64,000 nt of DNA. Source: Trochalopteron elliotii (taxonomy: Eukaryota > Chordata > Aves > Passeriformes > Leiothrichidae). Position numbers and translations under genes: made by a program. The stretch spans positions 1,930,613 through 1,994,612 of the forward strand of contig JANPWX010000061.1 of assembly GCA_024734555.1 (NCBI GenBank), written 5' to 3'. Each line of letters starts with the position of its first letter. The stretch's first letter is position 1. The notes beneath the pieces were generated by a model that was not told where the DNA came from, did no database searches, and saw only the letters and a list, made by a program, of their open reading frames with translations. This document shows positions 27,317-38,260 of this stretch, in pieces.

Positions 27317-28061
27317 CTGCCACAAGGAGAGTTGCAAGACAGAGGGGAGAATGGGCAACCACCTCCCTTCCAGACATCCTTCCCCACAGCAGGGGAAACC
27401 TCATCCCAGCCTTTTGTTTAAGGGAAAATAATTTTCATTTTGCCTAGACTGCTGAGATCTCTGAAAAAGCCTTTAAGGGCTACAGGGATTTGGAGAAGAT
27501 CACTTGGAAAGTTTAAGCACAATGTTTAAGTGTCTAATGTCCCATTCTGCCTAGAAGGAACTGAAGATCTGACATCTGCATGTAAAAAGAACAAAAATGG
27601 AAACAGAATAGAATATTAAATGTCACAACAGGTACTAGTCAGGATTCTGCTTTGCACGCTCTGGTACTGCTGCATTTTGCCTTTGGTCAGAATTTTCCCC
27701 ATTAAAACTAAGGGGAAGAAGAGAGCAGAGGACGAATTGGGGAGGGGGGGGGGTTGAAATCACATTAGAGATCTTCAAACGTTCCAGAGAACCCAACAAC
27801 CCTCAAAACACTACTCCATTCCATCTGAAAAGAATGAGGAGGAATTTGCATGCAGTTTTACAGCTTCCATGTTATTTTGGGAATTATGAGAAGACTGAAG
27901 AGATTTGACTTCTGTATCCATATCTATTCCCAAGTACTCGAGTATCCACATACCCCTCTCCACAAAGCAATAAAGTAAGCTAGAAACAGCCATCACATAC
28001 TTTTGAATCCCAAAAGATTTGCCTTAGAAGTCCCATATTTTTCAACATAAAACTTACTTAC

Positions 28062-28081
28062 TTGCGTTGTTCAGGATATCT
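28062..28081 (-). other. Candidate 20-nt minus-strand micro-exon
   Basis: The minus strand has acceptor 'ttattcctgtgctgtag', then 20 bases, then a strong donor, CGCAA|gtaagt, itself duplicated as gtaagtaagt. Both R-Y-P-E-Q-R and D-I-L-N-N-A frames are open. The exon is extremely short, so chance pairing is quite possible. Confidence 0.2.
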
Positions 28082-28146
28082 CTACAGCACAGGAATAACC
28101 AGAATACCTAAACAATTTCCACAGATTAGAGTTCTAATTTCTGACC

Positions 28147-28172
28147 AAAAAAAAACCCCAAAAAAAAACCCC
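28147..28172. repeat. Tandem pair of A9C4 units
   Basis: Two exact copies of nine A followed by four C lie head to tail. Similar A-run/C-run junctions recur elsewhere in the window. Confidence 0.9.
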
Positions 28173-28755
28173 ACCTTAATTCTATCAATGGAGCCAGCTG
28201 CAGTCTCCAACCAGTGTATAATTAAGAGAATTATTTACCAAGTTACACTGGTGCACACTATTGCAAGGCAAGGGTGTTGATCAGGTAGTGCTGACAGAAT
28301 ACACAGAAAAACATTTGGCTGCACAGATGTTGCTGAATCTTTATAACTCCAAGTGAAATAGTAAATGGAGAAAATAGAGCTCAGCTCTCAGAATAAAACC
28401 AGAATATGCAATCTTAGGGTGCAACATAAAATAAATGCAGTAGTAACCAAGTGATTATATAATAATAAGATGAATATGTCAGACTCTGGAATTAAAATGA
28501 CAGAATTTCTTAATGGCTGTCCTTCAAAACAGAAAAGAATATTGCAGAAGTTCAAGAAATCCAGTGCCTTAATCTAAGAGGCTTTCCAGTACTTTTTGCC
28601 AAATTATCAAGCAGCCTGTAGGTGTTACAGCCTGAGTTCTGCTTCTTGCTTCAGTGAGAACTACTTAGACGGCTGTCAGAAACCCAGGTGCTGTCTGTTC
28701 TATAAATATGGTTGTTTCCTTCAGCTACAAAATCCTACATTTCTCTCTGTCTTTG

Positions 28756-28779
28756 CCTGATATGTAATTACACATCAGG
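28756..28779. repeat. 24-bp near-perfect palindrome around GTAATTAC
   Basis: The first half reads cctgatatgtaa and the second ttacacatcagg. Every pair is complementary except one A/C pair. The centre is a TAATTA homeodomain-type core. Confidence 0.8.
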
Positions 28780-28825
28780 AACGTAAGTCGCTCCAGCCTG
28801 ACGAAACAATCACATTTCAATTCGG

Positions 28826-28843
28826 AGCGCCCTCTTAGTGTGG
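28826..28843 (-). promoter_or_regulatory. CTCF-like motif, imperfect
   Basis: 'agcgccctcttagtgtgg' resembles the reverse complement of the CTCF core (ccactagagggcgct), but extra T bases interrupt the right half. It may be weak or non-functional. Confidence 0.2.
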
Positions 28844-29101
28844 TGATAAGAACATCTGCTTAAACTGGCAGAGGAGGGGAGGAATCAAAGTGGAAATACT
28901 TTCCTGGGAATTCATGATGTGTTTTCAGCTGGATAAACTCTCTACTGGAATACGGGATAAAATCCTTGGTAACATCACTTTGGACTCCTGATGTTCAGTT
29001 TAGCGTAACAAACATTCTTTGAAACCACACAGCAAGAGGGGCCTTAAGGGAGGACTGTCTGCTGATTACGTGCAGCGGAGCTGCAGCCTAGGTTTAAAAA
29101 T

Positions 29102-29124
29102 GCATTTTAAGGGCATTAAAATGC
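29102..29124. repeat. Inverted repeat with 9-bp arms
   Basis: Arms gcattttaa (29102-29110) and ttaaaatgc (29116-29124) are perfectly complementary around a 5-base loop. It is too short for a microRNA hairpin. Confidence 0.7.
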
Positions 29125-30309
29125 TTAAGAAAAAACATTTTTAAGACTTAAGAGCTCCTACCAACCATTCCTAGAGTCTTTCCAGTACCTCTGGGCAAAT
29201 AGAGTGGCACAGACAAGGTCCACAGCTACACACCTGAGACTGAAAGGGTGGGCAGTGATGCCACTACTGCATTCAGATCTGTGCCCTGAGGACAGACCAC
29301 AAAATGAAGATAATTGAGTAAACCCACCTCCTCCCTCCCAGCCCTAACAAACATGGGCTGTGACTGTAAACCCAGATCAAGGCTACAAATGCAATGGCAA
29401 TAGTTGGCCATCCCACAACAGCAAATCCACTCAACAGCTTGATTAAGCATTTAAGTCACAGGGAATGTTCAGGAGAGCACTGGCAGTGAGGTAGCAAAGC
29501 TACCTGCATGAACAAAGCCAGCATTCTGATCTCAGGGATTCAAGAGATATGAGGAAGGAAATTACTTCCAAAGATATTGACAGATGTATCTGCATGCAGA
29601 GTTACATTCTGAAGGTAAGAGAACCAAAGAGAACACTGTTAGGTAGCTATGCAGAGGCACTGTGTGCTCTCACAAGGGCAGTACTGTTTGCTCTTTTCTG
29701 GATTACAACCTGAGTCTCTGAAGAAGCTTATCCCTTCAAAAATCAGATTACAGTAAGGCAAAAAAGGCGATGGGGAAAATGTTTATTTGTGCCCAATTAG
29801 CATATTCTTATGCAACAACTCTATTAAGTAATGAACTAATGATTTTTTTGCCTTGTCTCAAGAGCTGATGTACTTGGAACACAGACTCATCTTCTACCAT
29901 GCATTTCACCATTGATAATAACTGAAAATTCTAAGGGACCTGCAGTTCTTTTGAAGAGAACCTGATGGACTTCAGCTCTCAGTGTTACACTTACTCTCTT
30001 GAAAAAAAATGACAGAATTAGAATCCTGACAAAAGCCATACTAGGTATGACCAAAGTTTAGTGATAAGGTAGTTTCCCTCTGTTCCCTTTCAAGCTATGC
30101 CAGTTCCCCAGTTCAAGCTGAAGCTGTCCTTTAATTAATTCAGCTGGTAGTTCTAATTATGTTCTTATGACATGCTCAAGCAATACACTCTTGAGGGATT
30201 ATCTCAAGAGAAAAACTAATTCTATAATTGTAATACAAATTCCAGTTTATTGTATTTGACCTCTCAAGTGCTTCGTGTAAGTCTCCTGATTATGAGTTTT
30301 AGAGCATCC

Positions 30310-30354
30310 AGCAATGTTTGCAAACATCGTACATTACAAGCAATGTTTACAAAC
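30310..30354. promoter_or_regulatory. Two forkhead-like motifs in a 16-bp direct repeat
   Basis: 'agcaatgtttgcaaac' (30310-30325) and 'agcaatgtttacaaac' (30339-30354) differ by one base and start 29 bases apart. The second contains TGTTTAC, the canonical forkhead (FOX) core. The first forms a 14-bp perfect palindrome, atgtttgcaaacat (30314-30327). Confidence 0.4.
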
Positions 30355-32160
30355 TGCTACTGAACCACAAAACGTAACCTTGTCTACAGGCAATAGACTA
30401 GCAAAATATAATGAGCTTGTAAAGGAAAATCTGAAATGGCACATCAGGTAAGTGTTTTGCAGAACCGTAGATGCACAACCTTTGAACTCCAGAAAAGCCC
30501 TCAAAAAGGTTACAAAGTTACCTCCAAAGACCGAGGCAGTACAATTCAGTAGTTTGTATAACATCCCTTTTGTTTCCCACTCCTGTTAACCACATCTTCC
30601 TCCAGTAGCAGGAGAATTCCTATGAGATTTAAAATACTTCGCACAGAACACTGTATCACAGTTTACTGTTGCAATAATTTTAATTGCTGTACTCATCACT
30701 CCCAAGACACACCCAATCACGTCATCCTAACTTCTCAGGCAACCAGAGTTGTACTTGTTTCTGGTTATTTCCAGTCCCCTTATGATGCTATTCCAGCCAC
30801 TGTAGCTCTGCTGAGAGTACAAACCAAAGTTCTCCCTTGCATCCTTCAACACTGTGCCATAATGCCAGGCTTTTAATCCCTAAACCACTCTTTATTCAAG
30901 CCATTCATGTAAACATAAGCCTTTAATGAGATCTATAATCACTAATGCGTTCATACACTTAAAATGCGTCCTAGAAAAGTGTATGGCTAATAATGGTGAA
31001 ATTACCTCCCCGTTTTGTTGTTTCTTTCTCTAAATTCATGTGGATAATCTCCACGTACCTGAAGTTGTACCTGACATGCTACTGCATCACAAATCTGCCA
31101 AGTAAATCTGCAACTACAAGGCAAAACTTACTGTTCATTCTGAAATGACCACAAAAAAAAAGAAGTTTGACCTTCAAAAAGACATTATTTTCCTTTCTGG
31201 TGAATTGTTTTGTCTTACTTTGATTGGCACCCTAAGTGGCTCTGAAGCACTGCTTATCCCTACAACAACTGAAAGGTACCACTCAGGTTATACGTTCATC
31301 TAACACACAGGGGAAGAAAACCACAGAAAACAACTTCTAAAAGGAGAAGCAGTCACATAATACACAAATATAAACACTTATTTATATTTATACCGAATAA
31401 ACCAAATATATTGCTATGATATTTTATGTGAATCTCTGCACATTCAAAGCACCTTCATAATCACCTTCATTTATTCCTTGCTTTCCAGTTTATTTGGGGG
31501 GGTAACATCTTTTTAGTTATGATAACTTTTTCTTTTCATAAAGATGACTTTTTAAGAACTTGCAACTAACTACAGTGGAACTGTAGGAACTGAAAAGTTT
31601 AAAAGTTGCCTGCTATTTAAATTAGTAATCTAGTAAGTGTCTTAAGTTCAAAAAAAGACCCCAGAAATCTATTTCTTCGGAAGGGAGCCAATTCCTTTGT
31701 ATGAAGAATATAATTAACCTTTACGGGCCTTAGATTGACTGCCGGTGCCCTCTAATAAATGAGAAGGACAGTGAAATTAAATGAGCAACATACTTTTACA
31801 CGTTCCTCTAATTGTCACACAACTTTTAGACCCCCTCAAACTGAGAATTTCTCCCTGAATCTCCCTCCCCGACTCCGAGGCAGAGCTGCAGCCCTTGCTC
31901 AGATTTCTCTCTATTCGCACGATGATCCAGCAAACTCCTCCAGCACTCCACCCTCCCGACACACGCGGAGTTAAAATTAACTTGGTGGTTTTGGGTTTGG
32001 TTACGAGCCGAAGATCCTCCCTTGTACAACAACTGAGCCCTCAGCAGCCCCGGCGGCGAGGAGCTCGGCTCGGCAGCCGCCCAGCACCGCCGGGCTGCCA
32101 CGGCGGAGCCTCACGAGGAAAACAAAACCTCCTCTCGGATAAAGCCTTTACTGTACTTAC

Positions 32161-32238
32161 AACGGGCCAAAACACCCAACCCCGAATGAAAGGCACCTCA
32201 TTATTCGAAGCTACTTGAAATTCAAAAAGCCCTTCCCG
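32161..32238 (-). other. Candidate first exon (partial, 5' part in gap)
   Basis: On the minus strand the sequence leaves the gap and runs 78 bases to a consensus donor, CCCGTT|gtaagt (GT at plus 32160-32159). The frame F-E-F-Q-V-A-S-N-N-E-V-P-F-I-R-G-W is open through the visible part; an ATG in another frame begins M-R-C-L-S-F-G. Coding or 5' untranslated status cannot be decided because the upstream part is N. The position inside the CpG island favours a first exon. Confidence 0.4.
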
Positions 32239-32624
32239 NNNNNNNNNNNNNNNNNNNNNNNNNNNNNNNNNNNNNNNNNNNNNNNNNNNNNNNNNNNNNN
32301 NNNNNNNNNNNNNNNNNNNNNNNNNNNNNNNNNNNNNNNNNNNNNNNNNNNNNNNNNNNNNNNNNNNNNNNNNNNNNNNNNNNNNNNNNNNNNNNNNNNN
32401 NNNNNNNNNNNNNNNNNNNNNNNNNNNNNNNNNNNNNNNNNNNNNNNNNNNNNNNNNNNNNNNNNNNNNNNNNNNNNNNNNNNNNNNNNNNNNNNNNNNN
32501 NNNNNNNNNNNNNNNNNNNNNNNNNNNNNNNNNNNNNNNNNNNNNNNNNNNNNNNNNNNNNNNNNNNNNNNNNNNNNNNNNNNNNNNNNNNNNNNNNNNN
32601 NNNNNNNNNNNNNNNNNNNNNNNN
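32239..32624. other. Assembly gap, 386 N
   Basis: Run of N in the middle of the CpG island. G+C-rich promoter and first-exon sequences are often lost in bird assemblies, so the missing bases probably include the transcription start. Open frames drawn across it are meaningless. Confidence 0.99.
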
Positions 32625-32720
32625 CGGCGGAGAGAAGGCGTGAGGAGTAGGCAGCAGTTGAGAAAGTGAGGAGCACAAGTTAGGAATCTCAAGGAGGCGT
32701 CTCCTAAGGAAAAGATAGTG

Positions 32721-35309
32721 GACGCACTCGCACTGGTCTTGGTTAAAGCTGCGGTGAATTCCCTGAAATTTTGTGCATTTTACAGATGCACATCATACTG
32801 ACTTTGGAGAACGTCTGTGGCATGCCTTCCCCATTAAAATGTCCTTTAGAAACACTAGAATGGTGTAATCCAACACATTTTTCTGACAGTCATGGTACGT
32901 GCAAGTTAGGGACAAAGCATTTTCTGTTGAAAGGCAAGACATTCACGTCTGCCATATTTCTTTTATTCCTGGTGGGCTTCTGCCACCATACTGCCAATAA
33001 CAGGGCATGCAGTGTCTGTGGAAAGGCAGGAAAACCATCTATTATTCCTCCTTGATTATTTTTTCCTAACAGCACGTGAAAGATGCCTTTCATTTTACAT
33101 CAATCAGTAGACAAACCTCGAGAATGGCCATTTAGAGAGCAGAACAAAACGTGTCACTGACATCAAAGCAAAGGCATTTTGTCTTCAGCAGGTGTATTCT
33201 TGTTTTAAAGACAAGATGGAAAACAGTTCAGGGTGGCGATTTATGGCCCAGAGTGGAAAAATCATGGCAGAAAAAAACCCATGAAGAAGTCAGGTGCAGG
33301 CAGCTTTTTAAATCAGTAAGCTCTGGATAATTACATGCGTAAGTAAGAAATATGCAAAAATTTAATTAGTATGGCTGCCTTTTCCATTCATTACTAAAAT
33401 GAAAAACCAAAACCAATCAAACTCCAAAACAAGTCCAAAAAACCCAAGCAAATTAGTAGTTTGTCTGCTCTAGATGTCACAAAGCTACTGAAATCTTCCA
33501 TCAGTTTAGTCTCTCAAGTAAAGGGAACAAATGCTAGTTTTTCACATGGTTTCTGAGTTGTTTGTAAACTTTACTAGGAAACTAACAAGCTAAATTCCAA
33601 AATATAAATAGAAAATTAATTCTGAGCAATAAGGAAGACAGAAAACACTTAGGGAAATTGTATGAACTTTATATTCTAAATAACAACAAATCCAGGATTT
33701 GTTTTCCTGTGCTAAGTCTTCAATACTTTTGGTGGGAAAAAAAACCCAAACACACACACAAGAGAAAAATACCCCTACTAAACCTGTCTACTGCAACATT
33801 AAGACAGTTGAAGGAAAAATCTAAGGAATCTGAGCAAAATACATTTAATTCACAGATGTTGCATGAGTAGCCAACAGAAATAAACTCTTTTTTTGACTGC
33901 TGTTATTACTGACAGCTATTCCCATACACCTTTCTGCAGCATCTTGTTGGAGCTGACAACTGCATTGCATGCATCTCCTCAGCCATTTGTTCCTGTCAAA
34001 AGCAGTGACAGGGAGGATGGGAAGAGAAATAATCTAGGAATTGTATGAAATCATTGAAGAAAAATAAAAGCAAACTGCTATCCAGGACCTTATTTTTTAG
34101 AGGTTCTCAAAGATGCAGACACAAACTCATCTAGCACAAGTTTGAAACTTAAAATTGTGATAAAACTTTTAGGCTTCAAGAGCTTGTTTTTCATGTTTGT
34201 GCAGCTGGTTTTTAAAGCAACAAGGAAGATCACATAGTGCTTCCTTAGGCAAAACTGCAGCTCATTTCAGTGTCAGGAAGCATCTTTATCTATTTGGCAT
34301 TCCATAGCATACATCCAAAGTTGGACTTTGGTTCAGATCATAAACAAGTGCTCAGCCTTGTTCAGTAGGTGTACCAATTTTAGTTTGATTAGACAAGCTC
34401 AGCTGTCATCTGCAAAGCAGAGCACACTCTAGACAAAGAGAAAACATTTTGACTATTGAAATGCATGCTGTGAGTTTTTCAAAGGTGATGCAGAAAGCAA
34501 GTAGAATTGAAATTTTTTTGTGGTACCATAGCAGATTCTATACCAGAGAAAGCTAAAAATAAATTATTATGCAGGAATGTTTTGGTTTTGGTTTGTTTTT
34601 TTTTTTTTTACTTACTGGATATTCTGAAGTAAAGTAGGCTTGATGAAGTCAGGGTAGATTTTTTTCTAAAATCAAGTCATACCATTTCAAATGCAGTAAA
34701 ATTACATATATATAATATATTACTCAGGAAAGGACATTTTTCAAAATCCCTTCTGCATGCAACATTTTTTTTCTTAAAGAAAGTGAGACGTTTTATAACA
34801 TAAGAGGAAAATACTCAGTACATAGGAAGCTTTCTAGTTCTTCTGTGATATATTTTTGACATAATCTGTACTGAAATGCTTAAATAAAAGGAATGTAGAG
34901 CAAACCTATTTTCAACTTAAATTTGCTGCATAGTATTTGAAGGGAAGAGAAGAAAATGTGACATCTTTCTTCAGTGGACAATTTTTTTTCCCATCAATGG
35001 TAACCTCAGGGTGGAATGAGGACATTATTTGAGAGGAAAAGTAGAGCAAAAAATATTTGAATTCTCTCATTAATATCTATTCCTCTTAGTTTTTAATTGG
35101 TGTGGTCCTTAAAGGAAAAGACTGAGAGCAAAAAGAATCAAATCCTGCCTTGCTCAGTAGTCTAGATCCCCTACAATCCAGGTGGACAAATTCAGGTCAT
35201 TACCAAAACTATAACACTTGTGTGTTGCAGAGAAGTTGAGCAAAGAACTGGGCACATGAGAAATGAAAAGAGAACACTCAGAGAAAAAAAAAAATCTTGC
35301 AGAAACAAA
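32721..35309. other. Non-coding stretch right of the CpG island
   Basis: A 94-codon open frame at 32771-33055 (plus) shows no domain or splice context. The rest is A+T-rich with a short CA run near 33750, a T14 run at 34596-34609 and a TA-rich patch near 34704-34721. No gene is recognised. Confidence 0.4.
34596..34609. repeat. T14 homopolymer
   Basis: Uninterrupted run of 14 T within a GTTTTG-rich context. It could be the antisense poly(A) of a retrocopy, but no body is seen next to it. Confidence 0.85.
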
Positions 35310-35625
35310 CACATAGAGTAGTTTGGGTTGGAAAGGACCCTAAAGATCATCCAGTTCCAATCCCCTGCCATAAGCAGAGACCTTTCACTAGGCCAGGGTT
35401 CTCAAAGCCCCATCCAGACCTGCCTAAACTCTCCCAGGGCTGCAGCACCCACAGTTTCTCTGGGCAATCTGTTCCAGTGTCTCAGAAGCCTCAGAAGTTG
35501 CTCCTAGTATCTAATCAACACCTGCCCCTTTCAGCAGGGAGCCACACCCCTTTGTCCTGTCACTACATTCCCTTATGAAATGTCCCTCTCCACTTTCAGG
35601 CTTGCACCCTGGCTCCTACGTGAAT
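35310..35625 (-). mobile_element. CR1 LINE 3' fragment
   Basis: The plus strand reads as the antisense of a CR1 3' end: 'gggttggaaaggaccctaaa', 'gatcatccagttccaatccc', 'ctgggcaatctgttccagtg' and 'tttgtcctgtcactacattc' appear in the expected order. CR1 is the main LINE family of birds and copies are usually 5'-truncated, as here. No reverse transcriptase is present. The left end lies near 'agtttgggttgg'; the right end is approximate. Confidence 0.93.
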
Positions 35626-37677
35626 GGTCTGGTTTTGTTGTTCTCTTGAAACTGTAAATGTCAGTCATGCAAACAGATGACCATAGAGGACAAGCAAAAA
35701 CAATAGAAGCGGAAGTCTTTTAGACCTGTAGCTATGCTGATATCAAAGAATAAATACCAATCACTTGGACTGATTTGCCAGAAAATAGTTACTAGAGGAA
35801 ACAGAGATTAAAGAACTGCGCCAATTACAAAACCTGAGAAGTTTCTCCACCCTTCTGAGCCCTGCCTCACCTCTCACAGACCAAAAGCTACATCATATAA
35901 CTGCAAGGACATGAAACAAGAAACCAAAACAACCCCTGTTCCATCCTTCTTATGAAAAAACAACGCCAGAGAAGTTACTCCCAATTTTCTATTTAACTTA
36001 TAGCTTTAATGTTGTTGTGGTAGTACAACACTACATGCACAACCCCATTTAAAATTTTCCTCACCTTGCCAAAAGAACTGTAAATTGCCACACTGTAAAC
36101 AGCTATCACATCCCAAAATTGATCTTAATGATCTTAGACTATAACAACAACAACACGAACCCTCTATTTCAGCAAAGGGAAGGACATCGTTAGCACTGAG
36201 ATCATTTCAGGCATCACAGATGGTAAAGGGCAGGAGGACCTGAGTAGGCTGCCAATTATTTGTCTTATCTATGGTCTTAACCAAGCACATAACAAGGCTA
36301 CTGTTGGTCAGATCATCAGAGCAGATACTGGTCTCTTTAAGGCAGCTGTATAGCATCATATTACCTGGACTTTCACTTTGATTTGACAAAATAACCTCTT
36401 TTGGGAGAGGTTTTATGACAGAGGCTTATATACATTAAAAGGTATGATATGGAGACAGTTAGGAAAGAGGGAAAACATCAGTAGATATCTGTTCTAGCTT
36501 TATTAACTGGGAATGTAATCATGTTTCAAAGATGTGGAGAGTTATTCACTCAGAAACACAATATTTCTTGTGTTTCTCCTATGTTCCCATTTATTAAAAG
36601 ATTCTTGCCAGATATTTGAGAGTTTTTTTTCTGCTTGTTATGCTGTTACTCTTTTCCCCCATTTTTGTAAAACTTTAGGAACAGAAAGAACTATTACATT
36701 ACTTTGATTTGTTAGGTGCCATAGGCTACACAATTTTAACCAGATGTCTTAACTATTGAGTTGTTAGAGTACATTCAGAGCCTGAAGAAACCAGTACTAA
36801 ATGGATGAGAAAAACAAGCTGCTGACAATGCTCGAGTGTAGGTGGTAGTGACTGATTTACTGTTGCTCATTGCAAACCTGAGCTGGTTATCACGGTGTAA
36901 TAACAAGACATATAAAGAAGGTCCTTTATGTCATAGCTACTAGAGTTTTCATCCCAAAGGCTGTTGGACTTTCTATCCCTGAAGCTTTTTCTGGGAGTAT
37001 GTGACATTAAAGCAATTGTAGTCACCCCTACAAAATATTTCCAAAGTAGAAAAGCAATATTCTATGTAGAACTTCTCACAGACCAATGCTGGTTATAAAT
37101 CTCCCATCAAAAAGCCAAGAGAAACAAAGAGACATTGGGTACTTCATTCTGAAGTTTTGAGAAAAGGAAAAAAGCAATAAAGAATTTTCATTAAAAAACT
37201 AAAGGCTAACATATAGTATTCCTTGCTGAGAACAAGAGTGGAAAACGCTCATTTTGTTTGGGTTTTTTTCTGAGCCAGTTGTCCTTTGAAGTGTGGTAGA
37301 ACATCTGCTTCTGAAAATATCTGAACGGTCTAAGTTACTCAGTCTAGGACAAAAACCTAGATCACTAAGAAGGCCTAAAAAACTAACCACGCCACTAGCT
37401 TATGACAGAAACAATCAAAGAAACCATTACTTTTCTCTACACTGCACAAGGACCTAAGTTTTTAAAAATACTTATAATATTAAAAAAACCCAACAAACAA
37501 ACAAACAAAAAAACACAACAAAAACTTACTCAGTGGTGCATAAACCAAAGAAAAATTTCAAGTTATCTTCCACAGAACTCACCAGGATTTTTCCTGTGGA
37601 CTCCAAAGAAAACAATATATTAATAAAATATTTGTATAAGAGTAAAGCCTCAAAATAGAAAGCTATTGCAGCAGCTT
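35626..37677. other. Non-coding stretch between CR1 and LTR
   Basis: No gene. A+T-rich unique-looking DNA with a short AAC repeat near 36143 and a CAAA-type low-complexity run at 37491-37525. Confidence 0.4.
37491..37525. repeat. (CAAA)n low-complexity tract
   Basis: Several CAAA units followed by an A run and CACAACA. It is short and imperfect. Confidence 0.8.
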
Positions 37678-38260
37678 TGTTAGAGAGTAGGTATGAGCCC
37701 AGACACAGACTCCTTGTTTATCACAGCATGAAAAGGGCCCTGGTTTATTCCTCTTTACACCTCAGCCATCCTGACTCCAACCATTCCCTGACTCTGCCTG
37801 CACCAAGCTCCTGCTGCAGGTTTCCCTTGCAGCCTCTGACTGCTGCTGATTTCCTGCTCACCTCTGACTGCAGGGATCAGTTTGCAGACTGTGACTGCAG
37901 CTTTTACCCAGCCAGACTGTGACTGCAGGTTCCAGCAACAGGCTCTGACTGCACACCCAGACTGACCTCACTGCAGGGAGTCTCTCTGCCCAGGATCCTG
38001 CTTCTTTATGGTCCTCAAGGTTCCTCCTCCATGATGATTCTCCCTCACCAGCAAACCCACTCTCTTTTATCACACTTGTCTTTATTGGCTCCAGCCGTGA
38101 CTCATCAGGGGCCAGGCTGTATTGGGTAATTAACACAGCCGTTACTGATCAGGGGCAAAGTCACCTGTATTCCCTTCTCCTACAGAAAGCCTTTGCTTTC
38201 AGGTCTTCTAATTGACAGAATGCAGGAGAAGATCTGGAAGAATCTCCAAGATCCCTGACA
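37678..38260 (-). mobile_element. Endogenous retrovirus LTR, apparently solo
   Basis: Read on the minus strand it starts 'tgtcagggatcttggag' and ends 'ctcatacctactctctaaca', giving TG...CA ends over 583 bases. In order it contains a CCAAT-like 'gagccaataaag', a TATA-like 'gtgataaaagag', a G-rich middle with repeated 'ctgcagtcacagtctg' units, and an AATAAA signal in 'gaggaataaaccagg' before the U5-like end. Two imperfect copies of a 'cccctgat..gt.acggctg' motif lie upstream of the TATA. No primer-binding site, polypurine tract or gag/pol sequence flanks it, so a solo LTR is likely. The bases outside the ends do not form an obvious target-site duplication. Confidence 0.8.

Larger units (their letters stand above)
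28560..28880. promoter_or_regulatory. Possible conserved non-coding block with palindrome and CpG cluster
   Basis: It contains a 24-bp near-perfect palindrome centred on TAATTA (28756-28779). At about 28781-28830 it holds several CpGs close together in otherwise CpG-poor DNA, and an 'agcgccctctt' motif resembling half of a CTCF site. No repeat or open frame accounts for it. An enhancer or insulator is a reasonable guess. Confidence 0.35.
27317..32039 (-). other. Intron-like stretch with palindromic motifs
   Basis: No gene is seen apart from a candidate micro-exon at 28062-28081. It holds a G10 run at 27744-27753, a duplicated A9C4 unit, a regulatory-looking block at 28.56-28.88 kb and a paired forkhead-type motif at 30.3 kb. 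It runs into the CpG island at its right end. Confidence 0.4.
32040..32720 (-). promoter_or_regulatory. CpG island, probable promoter, interrupted by an assembly gap
   Basis: G+C and CpG content rise sharply at 32040-32130 ('cggcggcgaggagctcgg', 'caccgccgggctgcc') and remain high just after the gap ('cggcggagagaaggcg'). The rest of the window is CpG-poor. Such islands mark promoters of broadly expressed or developmental vertebrate genes. A strong minus-strand donor at 32160-32155 and the A-over-T bias of the DNA to the left point to a minus-strand gene. A divergent plus-strand transcript is also possible. Confidence 0.65.

Noticed and set aside
31132..31139. Excellent minus-strand acceptor (T-rich tract then 'gtcatttcag') only 8 bases from a gtaagt donor
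   Set aside because: An 8-base exon is possible but very rare, and the pairing is probably coincidental.
32041..32692. Open frames of 140-211 codons spanning 32.0-32.7 kb on both strands
   Set aside because: They run through the N gap and consist largely of X, so they carry no information.
35297..35578. 93-codon plus-strand open frame
   Set aside because: It lies inside the antisense strand of the CR1 fragment and is a by-product of the repeat.
37677..38136. Overlapping plus and minus open frames of 81 and 92 codons
   Set aside because: Both lie within the LTR, and no retroviral protein motif is present.
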